DNA from: Zunongwangia sp. ESRF-bin46
GTDB taxonomy: Bacteria; Bacteroidota; Bacteroidia; Flavobacteriales; Flavobacteriaceae
Reading direction: 5' to 3'
DNA length: 64,000 nucleotides
NCBI GenBank assembly: GCA_002631855.1
Contig: NTLF01000014.1
Coordinates: 62,001 to 126,000 of the forward strand
Position 1 is the stretch's first letter. Each line of letters begins with the position of its first letter. Made by a program: the position numbers and the translations under genes. Below, piece after piece: positions 26,658 through 36,561 of the stretch. The notes beneath the pieces were generated by a model. It was not told where the DNA came from and did not search any database. It saw only the letters and a list, made by a program, of their open reading frames with translations.

Positions 26658-27479
26658 ATGAAACGAATTTTAGTACCCACCGACTTCTCACCTCAAGCAG
26701 AAAATGCACTAAAAGTTGCCGTACAAATGGCAGAAAAACACGACAGTGAAATTTATTTATTTCATACTGTAGAGCTGCCAAGTCATCTTGCTACCGCAGC
26801 TAATACTAGCGCATTACCAGAATCCATTTATTTTATAAAACTAACCGAAAAGCGGTTTTCGGACCTTATGAAACGCCCCTATTTGGAAGACGTAGATATA
26901 ACTCAAACCATAGGCCATGGCGAAATCTATGATGATATTCTCAATGCGGTAAAAGAAAAAAATATAGACCTCATCGTTATGGGCTCGCACGGCGCCAGTG
27001 GATTTAAAGAAATGTTTATAGGTAGTAACACCGAAAAAGTGGTGCGGACTTCAGAAATTCCTGTTTTGGTTATTAAAAATGAACACGAAAAATTTAAAGT
27101 TAATGACTTTGTTTTTGCAACCGATTTTTCTGAAGAGTGCCGTACCCCATTTAGCAAAGCTCAAAAATTTGCAGATACGTTAGGTGCCAAAATACACTTG
27201 TTATATGTAAACACCCCCAGTGGCTTTAAAACTTCGGCCGATGCCCATGAGATTATGAATAATTTCATTAAAGGGATGGGTGCTGAGAACTACACACTGA
27301 ATGTCTACAATGAGACCTCTGTTGAAAAAGGGATTTTAAATTTCACCAAGGAGAACAACTACCAATTAATAGGAATGAGTACACACGGCCGAAAAGGTTT
27401 ATCGCACTTTTTTAATGGGAGTATTAGTGAAGATTTAGTAAACCATGCTAATATGCCTGTTGTAACATTTAAAATTTAA
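26658..27479 (+). CDS. Universal stress protein with two UspA domains
   Basis: The 273-residue protein has two tandem UspA domains. The ATP-binding pattern G-x2-G-x9-G(S/T) is present in the first (GSHGASG ... GSNTE). The second has STHGRKG ... NGSISE, a close variant. The ATG at 26658 gives the standard MKRILVPTDFS start; a longer frame from TTG at 26613 adds 15 atypical residues. The role is inferred from family: stress survival and adenine nucleotide sensing in the cytoplasm. The downstream lipoprotein gene overlaps its stop by one base (TAATG). Confidence 0.9.
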   Translation: MKRILVPTDFSPQAENALKVAVQMAEKHDSEIYLFHTVELPSHLATAANTSALPESIYFIKLTEKRFSDLMKRPYLEDVDITQTIGHGEIYDDILNAVKEKNIDLIVMGSHGASGFKEMFIGSNTEKVVRTSEIPVLVIKNEHEKFKVNDFVFATDFSEECRTPFSKAQKFADTLGAKIHLLYVNTPSGFKTSADAHEIMNNFIKGMGAENYTLNVYNETSVEKGILNFTKENNYQLIGMSTHGRKGLSHFFNGSISEDLVNHANMPVVTFKI

Positions 27480-28054
27480 TGAAACACACCCTATATTTTA
27501 TTTTTGTCTTTTTATTAAGTTGTGGGACTCCAAAAAAGAAAGAAAAAAATATTATTGGCGACCCAAAACCAGTTAAAACTGAAACCACAAAGCCCGAAAT
27601 TCCCGAAGGTGCTGTTACAGCAGATTTTAATGGCAACAAAACCCCTTTTTATGGTTTTGTAAAAAAAGTGGACTTACAAAAAGGTGTCACAACCATTGCT
27701 TTTGAAGAAAACCAGTATCCAGCTATTGAAATTCCTAAAAGTTATGGCGCTGTTTTAGACACCTTAAAAATGAAAGGAATTGACAGGGACTTGTTGTTAG
27801 CAACAGTAAAGCTAAAAGACACTAGTTTCAATAAATATTATCTCTATAAACTACAAAACAAAGGGTGGAAACCTGTGGTAAATGGTTTTGCCATCCATAA
27901 AAGTAATCGACCGGATACCTTGCGGCCTATATCTATACACCTCAAAGATTCTACCAAGGTAATACGTTACTACTCAGTTTTTGACTTGGATAAAAGTTCT
28001 GAAAGTGGATACACTTGGAAGTTGCTCCAAGAAACGATCCCTATGGAAAATTAA
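27479..28054 (+). CDS. Putative lipoprotein of unknown function
   Basis: I do not recognise a family for this 191-residue protein. The N-terminus is a lipoprotein signal, FVFLLSC with Cys15, followed by a Lys/Thr/Pro-rich linker to about residue 43, then a mixed alpha/beta region. It is translated together with the universal stress protein (TAATG overlap), so the two may act in the same stress response, but that is inference. It ends 13 bases before the convergent end of the pigment operon. Confidence 0.75.
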   Translation: MKHTLYFIFVFLLSCGTPKKKEKNIIGDPKPVKTETTKPEIPEGAVTADFNGNKTPFYGFVKKVDLQKGVTTIAFEENQYPAIEIPKSYGAVLDTLKMKGIDRDLLLATVKLKDTSFNKYYLYKLQNKGWKPVVNGFAIHKSNRPDTLRPISIHLKDSTKVIRYYSVFDLDKSSESGYTWKLLQETIPMEN

Positions 28055-28067
28055 AAGACAGTAAAAC

Positions 28068-29354
28068 CTATCTTCTATCAATTATAACCTGCGGTTTTCT
28101 ATCCGTTTTTGACTTTCTCAATTTTTCAATCACTTCTGGTTTTTCAAAAACTAATTGCGGTGTAACCCTTAACTTTGCTCTAAAGTAATCTCTAATATCC
28201 GTAATTAATTTTTCTGAAGGATCTTGTGCAGCTATTTTTAGTAAAATTTCATCCGTACCCAAATCGTTGGTTGAAATTTCAATTACAAAAGTTTCTACAG
28301 CTTCAAATTGTTGTAACACATTTAGCATAGCTGGCGGATAAAGGGTAGTCCCTTTATATTTTATCATCTGTTTTTTTCTACCAACAATAGGCCCTAAACG
28401 CTTTGTATTCCTTCCACAGGAACACGGTTCAGGATGTACTTTAAGCATATCGCCGGTTTTAAAGCGCAATAACGGCATTCCTTCCACGCCTAACGTAGTA
28501 ATAGTCAATTCGCCTACCTCGCCTTCTTCAACAGGTTTATTTTCGTTGTTTAAAATTTCAGTAATAATTAATTCTGGATGATGGTGCCCGCCAAAATGGG
28601 CCTCGCACTCATTAAAAGCAGTGCTCATTTCGGTAGATGCATAAGTGGAAAAAAGCTCGATATCCCATTTAGACTTTATTTTTTCGGAAAGAACATTCAA
28701 GGCAAAATCTTGGTTTCTGATGGGTTCGCCAATACAAATAGCTGCTTTTACACTTGTTTTGTTTATATCAATATTGTGTGTTTCAGCATAGGTTATTAGC
28801 TTCAGCAAAAAGGAAGGTACCGTAATCAAATACGTGGGTTGAAATTTTAAAATAGAATCCCATTGCAATTCGGGCACACCAGAACCTACACGAATAATTC
28901 CAGCGCCCAGTTTTCGAGCGCCCAAAAAGTAGGCCATTCCTGCCATAAAGCGACGATCCATTGTGGTCATTAATTGAATGGTATCGTCTTTCGTTACCCC
29001 TGAACACGCAAACGAAATTGCTTCGTTATAAGCCAATCGATCCAAATCGGCGTTGGTTAAACCAATTACTACCGGCTCACCCAGGGTTCCGGACGTAGTA
29101 ACGTAATCTATTATTTGCCGCTTCGGAACACATAAAAAATCTTCATTATGCTTTTGTAAATCATCCTTGGTGGTCACCGGAATTCGCTGCAAATCCGCTA
29201 AGGTTTTTATATGCTCTGGCAGGATGTTATGTGCTTCAAATAGCCTTTTATAAAATGGGGAATTACCATTAACATAACTCACTACTTTTTTAAGCTTTTC
29301 TTCCTGAAAGCGTTTAATTTCTTCATTTGATGCTCTTTCTATTTCAGGGATCAT
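28068..29354 (-). CDS. Phenylacetate-CoA ligase-like adenylate-forming enzyme of the pigment cluster
   Basis: This 428-residue protein is an ANL-superfamily enzyme of the phenylacetate-CoA ligase type. The phosphate-binding loop is TTSGTLGEP (near 86-94), and FKTGD lies near residue 300, with the C-terminal lid from about 340. It is the last gene of the pigment operon, and its start overlaps the previous stop by one base. In aryl polyene pathways an enzyme of this class activates the aryl acid starter; here the likely substrate is 4-coumarate made by the ammonia-lyase at 43682-45208. Loading to CoA or directly to the carrier protein cannot be told apart from sequence. Confidence 0.82.
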   Translation of the reverse strand: MIPEIERASNEEIKRFQEEKLKKVVSYVNGNSPFYKRLFEAHNILPEHIKTLADLQRIPVTTKDDLQKHNEDFLCVPKRQIIDYVTTSGTLGEPVVIGLTNADLDRLAYNEAISFACSGVTKDDTIQLMTTMDRRFMAGMAYFLGARKLGAGIIRVGSGVPELQWDSILKFQPTYLITVPSFLLKLITYAETHNIDINKTSVKAAICIGEPIRNQDFALNVLSEKIKSKWDIELFSTYASTEMSTAFNECEAHFGGHHHPELIITEILNNENKPVEEGEVGELTITTLGVEGMPLLRFKTGDMLKVHPEPCSCGRNTKRLGPIVGRKKQMIKYKGTTLYPPAMLNVLQQFEAVETFVIEISTNDLGTDEILLKIAAQDPSEKLITDIRDYFRAKLRVTPQLVFEKPEVIEKLRKSKTDRKPQVIIDRR

Positions 29355-31027
29355 TAGCGTAATTTTCGTTTTGTTTTTTTAAGATACTTCTCCACTTCTT
29401 TTTCATCCGGAACTGTGGTTATCTCTTTGCTTTCTGCCAAAGTAAGAGCTTTTAAGGCTTTTCCGTACTGTTTATGCTCGTAATAATACTTCCCTACTAA
29501 AAAGTGTGCTTTCCAATATTCAGGGTTTAAAGACTGTAATTTTATTAATTGAGCAGCGCCTATTTCAGATTCTTCTTCTAAAGCTGTTTCTACCTTTCGT
29601 TCCAACATTCGATAGGCTTCATAATCTTTGAATGCTTGGGAATCCACAAAAGGATCTTCAGCTATGGTTAAGTTTTCTTCGGAAATAGGCTGACCTGAAA
29701 ATTTCCTGTTTTCATTAAAAACAGCCTTCAAATCATACGCTACAAACTCCCCTAATTGATACGGATTTGAAGAGACCCAAACAGTTAAATCTTCTGGTTG
29801 AAACACAATCCCATGATGCGCCAATAGTTGATTTAATGCTTTTTCATTACCAAAACCCAAAGGTATATTATCTAATCCCTTTTTATTCCGAAGAATAGCA
29901 ACGGCTTCAGCAGGGTTTATTTTAGGTTCTTCATCTAGTAATTCCTCCATCCTATCAAATCGGTATTGCGAATGGCTTTCTTTAATCCACTTCAAATTTT
30001 TACGGTCGTTGGCAAAGGTTTCACTCTGGAAATGATTGGAACAAATTAATTCACTCGTATTCTCCACTTCATAGACACCTAAATCATTTGGCGACACTTC
30101 TATAATAGTTGCTTTTCCATCGTTGGCGCTGCCTACAAAAATAGCTTCGGAAACAAACACTTCTCTCTTTTTTGCAATTTCAATGGCTTCATCAATCGTA
30201 GAGGCATATTGCAAAATTTCTCGCGTCACCAAAGAAATTGGCGTTTTCGCCACTAACGGAATGTCCGATTTACCTGCATTGATTGTTACGGTCAATCCTT
30301 GATTGTTCATCCCGGAAACGACACCCATCATCCCGCCCCAAGTAACCGACATAAATGGATAGCCTTCATCGGGCTTTACAAAAGCGATTATTTTATCTTC
30401 GGCAAAAGCATCGCCTGCGTAAAAATCGAAATTACGAGCGATGAGTAGGTTGCCGTCTTCCGATTTATCACCCCAAACAGCAAAAGAGCTACAGCCTACC
30501 AACGCCAAGTCTTTTAATGCGTGCCCAATGTCGTGCGCGCCATGCAAATACAACGCTCTTAAATACGGTGGTGCGATGTTTTTAAAATCATCAGAAGCAT
30601 AGCGGGAAACGCCATAAATTTCAGTTTTGTATTCTTCGGTAACGTGTTTGTAGAGCTTGCGGTTGTACCACGATAGAAATTTCCGAAGGAATTTTTGTTT
30701 CCCTTTTGAAGGAACCATTTCTTCAACTTTATTTAAGAACACCCGCTCTTGCTTTTGAAGCAATTCTCTCGCCAAACTTCCAGTTAATAAACCTATTTCT
30801 AGCGGGTCACCTTCTACATACAATTCCCATTGGCCGTGTTTGTTTTTCGTAAGGAAATTGTTTCCGGCAACGTAAGTAGAATCGTTTATAATTTCCCGTT
30901 CAGGGATGTTTGCATTATACTGACTGATATCCGGTCGATCTTCCAACGCTTTTTTTACGCCACAAGAAGCCAGCACCAAAAAAAATGATAGCCAAATAAA
31001 ATAGTTTATAGCAGTTTGATTATGCAT
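29354..31027 (-). CDS. C45-type NTN-hydrolase/acyltransferase lipoprotein
   Basis: This protein resembles the C45 family (acyl-CoA:6-aminopenicillanate acyltransferase fold), which self-cleaves to expose a catalytic N-terminal cysteine. With the start at 31027 (ATGCATAA overlap with the cupin gene) it has 557 residues, a lipoprotein signal (LVLASC, Cys22), and the likely nucleophile Cys179 in LVGCSSFAV followed by the NFD region. The C-terminal 70 residues look like a tetratricopeptide-type helical hairpin. In pigment clusters of this kind it may form or hydrolyse the ester or amide of the polyene acid; that is inference. Being lipid-anchored, it would act in the periplasm. Confidence 0.8.
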   Translation of the reverse strand: MHNQTAINYFIWLSFFLVLASCGVKKALEDRPDISQYNANIPEREIINDSTYVAGNNFLTKNKHGQWELYVEGDPLEIGLLTGSLARELLQKQERVFLNKVEEMVPSKGKQKFLRKFLSWYNRKLYKHVTEEYKTEIYGVSRYASDDFKNIAPPYLRALYLHGAHDIGHALKDLALVGCSSFAVWGDKSEDGNLLIARNFDFYAGDAFAEDKIIAFVKPDEGYPFMSVTWGGMMGVVSGMNNQGLTVTINAGKSDIPLVAKTPISLVTREILQYASTIDEAIEIAKKREVFVSEAIFVGSANDGKATIIEVSPNDLGVYEVENTSELICSNHFQSETFANDRKNLKWIKESHSQYRFDRMEELLDEEPKINPAEAVAILRNKKGLDNIPLGFGNEKALNQLLAHHGIVFQPEDLTVWVSSNPYQLGEFVAYDLKAVFNENRKFSGQPISEENLTIAEDPFVDSQAFKDYEAYRMLERKVETALEEESEIGAAQLIKLQSLNPEYWKAHFLVGKYYYEHKQYGKALKALTLAESKEITTVPDEKEVEKYLKKTKRKLR

Positions 31028-31904
31028 TATCATTTTGCTTTTCAAACTTTTTATTAACTCGTTTTATCATACTGCTTTCTTTATAATCTACCCACTTACT
31101 TCCTGCCACATATCGCATGATGTTTTCGAAATTCCGCATAAACAATAGGTTTGAAAGCAGTTTCCCCAATTTTTTGGGTTTTCGTGGAAACGCCCGAAGT
31201 GTAATAGAAAAACCAGCATCTTCATAGGTAATATAATGCCAGTAGCCACTGGGCATGTATAACGCATCGCCGTGTTTCATTTCTACTGAAATACCTTCTG
31301 CTTGTTGCAAAGCAGGATAGGTTGTAAAATCTGGATTGTCCATGTCAATCGCTTCAATATTATGAACGGTAAAGGGCACTCTGTAAAGATTCTTTGCTTG
31401 TTTAGGTTCAAACAATACAGCCTTTTTGGTTCCGTGGAAATGCACGTGTAACAAATCGGCCAGATCCATATCGTAATGCGCTAATACTTTTGAACCTTTT
31501 CCGCCGAAAAACATAACGGGAAGTTTTTTAAAAAATGGCAACCCTATATCAGGATAATTAAAATCTTTGGTTAACTCCGGCATTTTCTGAAGCACATTAT
31601 AAAAGAACATCCGCAGATCGGTTGGACCCGCTTTTAAGAGCTCGATATAATCGTACAACTTCATTTTTTTAGCTGGCACGACTGATTTTTTATGCCCTTT
31701 GGTGGGTTTGTTGTTATACAGCGGCACAATTTGGTCACCCGCCAATTGTTGAATGTACTCTAAATTCCATTTTTCATAAGCGGGCCATTCTTTTGCAAAA
31801 CCTTCAATTAAAACAGGACGCTGCGGTTTGTAATGGTTTTTTACAAATTCCTCTTTTGTGATGGACGGCACACGTTTTATTGGTGTAGTTTTAATGGTTC
31901 CCAT
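31020..31904 (-). CDS. Cupin/JmjC-like protein (cupin_8 family)
   Basis: This 294-residue cupin_8 (JmjC-like) protein has the iron-binding triad of 2-oxoglutarate oxygenases: His143 and Asp145 in AHYDMD, and His223 in GYWHYI. It is therefore potentially an active Fe(II)/2-oxoglutarate-dependent hydroxylase. JmjC-like genes occur in flexirubin-type clusters, but I know of no assigned function. The substrate might be the polyene, the aryl head or a protein partner. The gene lies 6 bases after the MMPL transporter stop and overlaps the next gene. Confidence 0.78.
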   Translation of the reverse strand: MGTIKTTPIKRVPSITKEEFVKNHYKPQRPVLIEGFAKEWPAYEKWNLEYIQQLAGDQIVPLYNNKPTKGHKKSVVPAKKMKLYDYIELLKAGPTDLRMFFYNVLQKMPELTKDFNYPDIGLPFFKKLPVMFFGGKGSKVLAHYDMDLADLLHVHFHGTKKAVLFEPKQAKNLYRVPFTVHNIEAIDMDNPDFTTYPALQQAEGISVEMKHGDALYMPSGYWHYITYEDAGFSITLRAFPRKPKKLGKLLSNLLFMRNFENIMRYVAGSKWVDYKESSMIKRVNKKFEKQNDNA

Positions 31905-31910
31905 TACGTA

Positions 31911-34331
31911 TTATTTCTTTTTAAAAATAAGAAGATTAAACAACAAAGGCTGAACGATAAACGCAATTAACACAGCTGAAAAAATACCGATTACCGAAAC
32001 CAACGCAACTGAATGCAAGGCAGGATGTTTGGCAAAAACCAAGACCCCAACCCCCAAAATAGTCGTAATTACTGAAAGCAATATAGCCGTTTTGTGTGTT
32101 GCCAAGGTGTTTTTTTGGTCTTCGTTTAATAAAGCATTGGTAATAAAAATGCTGTAATCTACTCCCAACCCAAAGATAAAAGCTGAAATTATACTGTTAA
32201 ACACATTAAATTGTAATTGGAACACTCCCATAACCCCAATGGTCAAAAGCCACGTTAGACAAATAGGGACGGTTGTTACAACAACTAATTTCCAGTTTTG
32301 GTAAAACAACAATAAAGCTAACACGACCACGCCGAAACAATACCACAGCAGTGTGTTAAAATCATTTTGTAAGGTGTTTAGCAAGGTTTCGTTTAATTGT
32401 TTTCGGTCAATCAGTACTGTGTTTTGAAGTTGCTCCATCTTTGTTTGAAGCGCTTCTATTTGGTTTTTATCTGTTTTTACTACCGAAGTCACCGTCACAA
32501 AACCATTTTTTTCTGAAACATAATCTGAAATCATGTTGCTTCCAAATTCAGGATAATCAGATAACTCCAAAGGTTTAAAGTTTGAATTTAAATGGTTGTA
32601 AAATGATGCAAATGTATTGGGTTTAAATCCTAATGCTTCCGAAGTGCTGTTAATAGAACCGGTTACATTTTCTAGTCGTTCTGCTTGCCAAAACTGATTC
32701 CATTTTTCAAGCTTCTCGCTTTGTTTTTCTTCCGAAGCAACCAAACCGCCTACTGAGTTAAACGCTTCAATTTCTGAGCTTTTTTCTAAGCCTTTCAGTA
32801 AACTATAAACTGAATCGTTTTGCTGTAATGCTCTTTCTAACGTAGCTCCATACGTAGCGACATACACCGACTTTGAAACAGAATTTGTTATGCTTTCAAG
32901 TTCTTTTTCGGCTTTAACGAGCTGCTCTGGTTTGTAGTTTAATTGTTCTAAATCTTTATTGAATTCAACCGAGTTATAACTAAAACAACTTATCACTAAC
33001 AAAACAGCCAGACAAACGACCACCACATTGTTTTTATGTATGGAATAGGCTGTAAGACGATTGAAAAATGTTTTCTTTTTTGTATTTGAAACAGACTTCT
33101 TTTTATACACTTGCGGAATAAACAACAACGCCATAACCGAAGCCCCCAACACACTTACAGCGGCGAAAATTCCTAAATCTTGCAACGCTTGTGAATTGAT
33201 AAAAAGCAAACACAAAAAGGCCAAAGCTGTCGTCAAACTGCTCATCAATATGGGCTTAGTAATGCTTTTGTATAATTGTTTGCCAGTTTCGCCATTTTTT
33301 ATGTGTGTAAGGATATGTAAAGAATAATCTAAGGTAATCCCCAACAAAATCGAGCCAATCCCCAACGAAATAGCCGAAAGTTGTGGTCTAATCAATACCA
33401 AAAAAGCAATCGATACTATCGCGCCAAAAATGGTAGGGAATAAAATGATTAAAGGAATCCAAACACTGCGGTAAAAGCCGATAAAGATTAGCAATAAAAT
33501 GGTCAATGCAATCCCGATGGTAAGTTGAATATCACTCTTTATTTGTTTTGCGTTTGCAGCAGCAATAAAGGCCGCCCCATAATAATCACTAGTTACTTTC
33601 CTATCAAATGTTGTATTTAATTGCTCTTGCAGTTGGTACAGTTTCTCAGTAAAAATGGTGTTTTTTTCAGAATCTGAAGAAGGAAATTTTGGGGTGATGA
33701 ATAACAGAATATGTTGTTCATCATCAGTCATTATAAAACCATTTTTCAATTTAAACCCCTCTTCAACTCCTATATTTTTAAGGTTTTGCAATGCTAGGTT
33801 AGTAAAATGAAGCGGATCTTTTAAAATTTGTTTTTTAGCAATCATTCCAGAAGGGGAAATCAAGGTTTTGTAGTTCTCCTCCATGGTTTTGGCAATGCTA
33901 TCTTCAGATAAATTTCTTTTCAGAATTGCATAATCTGTTTCTGTAAAAAACAACGGAAGATTATCATAAACAAAATCCATGGTCTCGAAAAGTGCTTCTT
34001 CTTCCGCAGTACCTTGAATGTTTTTAATGTAGTCTCCTTTAAGCGAATCTAGACTGTCCTTTAGTTCCGAAGCATAATCAACCAAATCTTTAGTCGTCCC
34101 GTTTTCTTTTTTGATGTTTACGATTACTTTATCGGTAAAACGGATGTTCTTTAAAACCTTCTGAAATTTTTCATTTTCTGAATTTGAAGGGATTAATTTA
34201 GAAATATCTTCTTCAAAAGAAACTTGAAATGCTATAGAAGCCAATCCAGTACACACTACAGCCAAAACAATAAAAAAGACTGCTTTCTGTTTCTGAATCG
34301 ATGTGTATAGCTTGAAGAAGAATCTATCCAT
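31911..34331 (-). CDS. MMPL/RND-type membrane exporter
   Basis: With the start at 34331 (ATGGATAG overlap with the previous stop) this is an 806-residue RND-superfamily protein. It has two repeats, each with one helix, a large periplasmic loop and five further helices (first group about 265-410, second group 655-800). The segment ILLGITLDYSLHILTH shows the MMPL helix-4 Asp/Tyr pattern, repeated as FGLGVDYSIFITNA. MMPL proteins export lipids and large hydrophobic metabolites, and one is standard in aryl polyene clusters, so the likely cargo is the pigment or its lipid-linked form. Confidence 0.88.
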   Translation of the reverse strand: MDRFFFKLYTSIQKQKAVFFIVLAVVCTGLASIAFQVSFEEDISKLIPSNSENEKFQKVLKNIRFTDKVIVNIKKENGTTKDLVDYASELKDSLDSLKGDYIKNIQGTAEEEALFETMDFVYDNLPLFFTETDYAILKRNLSEDSIAKTMEENYKTLISPSGMIAKKQILKDPLHFTNLALQNLKNIGVEEGFKLKNGFIMTDDEQHILLFITPKFPSSDSEKNTIFTEKLYQLQEQLNTTFDRKVTSDYYGAAFIAAANAKQIKSDIQLTIGIALTILLLIFIGFYRSVWIPLIILFPTIFGAIVSIAFLVLIRPQLSAISLGIGSILLGITLDYSLHILTHIKNGETGKQLYKSITKPILMSSLTTALAFLCLLFINSQALQDLGIFAAVSVLGASVMALLFIPQVYKKKSVSNTKKKTFFNRLTAYSIHKNNVVVVCLAVLLVISCFSYNSVEFNKDLEQLNYKPEQLVKAEKELESITNSVSKSVYVATYGATLERALQQNDSVYSLLKGLEKSSEIEAFNSVGGLVASEEKQSEKLEKWNQFWQAERLENVTGSINSTSEALGFKPNTFASFYNHLNSNFKPLELSDYPEFGSNMISDYVSEKNGFVTVTSVVKTDKNQIEALQTKMEQLQNTVLIDRKQLNETLLNTLQNDFNTLLWYCFGVVVLALLLFYQNWKLVVVTTVPICLTWLLTIGVMGVFQLQFNVFNSIISAFIFGLGVDYSIFITNALLNEDQKNTLATHKTAILLSVITTILGVGVLVFAKHPALHSVALVSVIGIFSAVLIAFIVQPLLFNLLIFKKK

Positions 34332-35553
34332 CTGGCTGTATTTTCTTAGTATCAAAAAGGTAAAAACCTAAATATGACAAACTTCCCAAAATAACTGCAG
34401 CTCCAACCGAAAGCGTGATACTACCAATAAAATAAGCCTTTAACGAAGTAATCACTTCAAAATTATTGGTTACACTTGCTAATGTAACTTCATTATCTTG
34501 TCCCAAAACCCAATATCCTGTGGTTAAACTAGCTAAAAACACAAACGGAATAAATGGCGGCAGACTTATGTTTGAAAAAGCGAAGGCAATCACTTTGTTC
34601 AACTTTAAAACTATGGCGAGAAATATGACAATTACTGTGTGAAAACCCCAAAGCGGCGACAACCCTATAAAAAGTCCCAACGCTACTGAAAGTGCTTTTT
34701 TTTCAGGGGAATCGTTGTTTCTTAAAAACTCTTCATTCAGGAAGCGGCGGATTCCTTTTTTTTTTAGTTTTCTGAAGAAATCACGCGGACGGATATAAAA
34801 ATACTTAACAATCAAGAACCAAATAATCAAAATGGTAATTCGGGCAATATCCATAAACGGTCTGAAATGCGAAACGCGTTCTTCTAGATCATACAATACT
34901 TGAATAGGAACATTTTTCACTGAAATTCCAGCCCAATGTGCTTTAACGAGCACCTCAACCTCAAATTCAAATTTTTTAGTATTTCTGAAAAAGTTAATAT
35001 CCTTCAACGCTTTTATTGGATACAGTCTAAAACCAGCTTGTGTATCGTGCAATTCCAAATCGGTTACTGCTTTTACCCAAAAACTAGACACTTTATTGCC
35101 TTTTCGGCTTTGGGCGAGCACATCGGCTTCATTCATATTTCGGTCGCCAATTAACAACAAATTTTTAATTTCCGAAGTATCCAATGCATCAATAAAAACT
35201 GAAATATCCGATGGAAAATGTTGCCCATCACTATCTAATGTAATGGCATAATCAAAACCCAAAGAAACAGCATGTTTAAAGCCTTTTTTTAGCGCATATC
35301 CTTTTCCTTGATTTTTGTTGATATGAATTTGTTCAATTTGCGGGTAAGCTGAGAGAATTTGAAGTGTTTCATCGGTAGAACCGTCATTGACCAAAACCAC
35401 ATCGTCAGTATATTCCAAAACACCGTCCAAAACACGTTTTAGCGTTTTATAATTATTGTACGTTGGTATCAACACACAGCAGTTATACTGCTTGAGTTTT
35501 TGGGTTATTTCAGGATGAATGTGTTGAGTTGTATGTTGTTCAGCCGTTTTCAT
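34324..35553 (-). CDS. Family 2 glycosyltransferase fused to a DUF2062 membrane domain
   Basis: The N-terminal 240 residues are a GT-A glycosyltransferase family 2 domain (CVLIPTYNNYKTLKRV, VNDGSTD, TLDSDGQH with the DxD-like metal site). The C-terminal half is a DUF2062 domain with several hydrophobic helices (about 285-405). The ATG at 35553 overlaps the dehydratase stop by 14 bases and gives 409 residues. The same fusion occurs in other Bacteroidota pigment clusters. It probably transfers a sugar to the pigment lipid at the inner membrane; donor and acceptor are unknown. Confidence 0.85.
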   Translation of the reverse strand: MKTAEQHTTQHIHPEITQKLKQYNCCVLIPTYNNYKTLKRVLDGVLEYTDDVVLVNDGSTDETLQILSAYPQIEQIHINKNQGKGYALKKGFKHAVSLGFDYAITLDSDGQHFPSDISVFIDALDTSEIKNLLLIGDRNMNEADVLAQSRKGNKVSSFWVKAVTDLELHDTQAGFRLYPIKALKDINFFRNTKKFEFEVEVLVKAHWAGISVKNVPIQVLYDLEERVSHFRPFMDIARITILIIWFLIVKYFYIRPRDFFRKLKKKGIRRFLNEEFLRNNDSPEKKALSVALGLFIGLSPLWGFHTVIVIFLAIVLKLNKVIAFAFSNISLPPFIPFVFLASLTTGYWVLGQDNEVTLASVTNNFEVITSLKAYFIGSITLSVGAAVILGSLSYLGFYLFDTKKIQPDG

Positions 35554-35932
35554 GCACACGGTTTGTTTCCACAAAAATAGCATTACATTTTAACACTACC
35601 GTCCCATCTGGAAACGTACTCGTGCTTTTTATTTTTATTGATCCATTTTCTCGAGTAAAAAACAAATTTACAATGAGTTTTGATTGAATTTGAGGATTCA
35701 TCAAAGCTGTAAATTTTACATTCGATGCTTTTTGAAGGAAAAGAGGTGTTTCTAGATGCTCTTCTGAAAGCTCCTTAATTATTTGAAGCATACAAACACC
35801 TGGCATAACTGGATTTTCAGGAAAATGACCTTTAAAAACTTGATGATTTTTATCCACTTCTACCGTTACCAAAATAGTAGTTTCAGCAACCACTTCTTTC
35901 TTTAAAACCTGATATAAATTGGGCAATAACAT
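35540..35932 (-). CDS. Hotdog-fold 3-hydroxyacyl-ACP dehydratase, ApeI-like
   Basis: This 130-residue FabZ/FabA-like hotdog protein starts best at 35932, 4 bases after the preceding stop; the frame extends to 35971 but inside the upstream gene. It carries the catalytic-histidine motif FKGHFPENPVMPGV (His36). The position that is Glu in FabZ (before AMAQ) is Gln50, so the acidic partner is missing. The second dehydratase of the cluster (41567-42004) has the Glu and lacks the His. This matches the known ApeI:ApeP heterocomplex, in which the two subunits together dehydrate the growing polyene. Confidence 0.82.
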   Translation of the reverse strand: MLLPNLYQVLKKEVVAETTILVTVEVDKNHQVFKGHFPENPVMPGVCMLQIIKELSEEHLETPLFLQKASNVKFTALMNPQIQSKLIVNLFFTRENGSIKIKSTSTFPDGTVVLKCNAIFVETNRVHENG

Positions 35933-35936
35933 CTTT

Positions 35937-36560
35937 TTACATTTTAAAAACCGAATCGGAAACCGGCACATTAATCTGTTTGTTCTTAAAGGTAATCAAC
36001 GTAAAATCATCTGAAGGTTCTATCAGTTTTAATTGCGTTACTTGATAGTCTTTTTCAGAAAAACTAAGCTGAAATGAAGCTATAAAACGGCTCATTCTCT
36101 TTTCCTTTGGAATAAAATGTACTGTAAATCCTTTGTCTGATTTGTAATATGAAATGGAAAACTCTTCGTCATTAAACATATCACCTTTAATACTATTGAT
36201 AAGCAACGAGTTGAAGCTTTTAAATAATTTATTTGAACTTAAATCAATATTTTTTGTCGAACCTGCATCAAGCACTGTTAATTGATTTCCTTTAAAAATC
36301 ACTTCGTATGCATATGGCTTGGTGTATTCCCAACGAATAGCGTTTGGGGATTTAAACGTTAATGTCCCTTCTGAAATAGCACCATCATTTAAAAACTCCA
36401 TTTGTTTTTCCTGTACAAAATCGCTTACAATGGTTTCGGTTTGTTGGGCGGTTTGTTTGACGTGTTGTTTAAATTGGTTAATCTCAGTAGAAGTCAAAGG
36501 CGTTTGCGTAAAAGCTTGTTGCACAAACAAACTGGATAGTATGATTATAAAACTTCTCAT
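35937..36560 (-). CDS. LolA-like periplasmic lipoprotein-carrier-type protein
   Basis: With ATG at 36560 (2 bases after the deacetylase stop) it is 207 residues, with a signal peptide ending near AFTQ. The remainder is the LolA/LolB half-barrel fold (segments TLTFKSPNAIRWEYTKPY and LTVLDAG), which binds acyl chains in a hydrophobic cavity. LolA-like proteins are a constant part of aryl polyene clusters, where they are thought to carry the hydrophobic product across the periplasm together with the MMPL exporter. Confidence 0.83.
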   Translation of the reverse strand: MRSFIIILSSLFVQQAFTQTPLTSTEINQFKQHVKQTAQQTETIVSDFVQEKQMEFLNDGAISEGTLTFKSPNAIRWEYTKPYAYEVIFKGNQLTVLDAGSTKNIDLSSNKLFKSFNSLLINSIKGDMFNDEEFSISYYKSDKGFTVHFIPKEKRMSRFIASFQLSFSEKDYQVTQLKLIEPSDDFTLITFKNKQINVPVSDSVFKM

Positions 36561-36561
36561 A

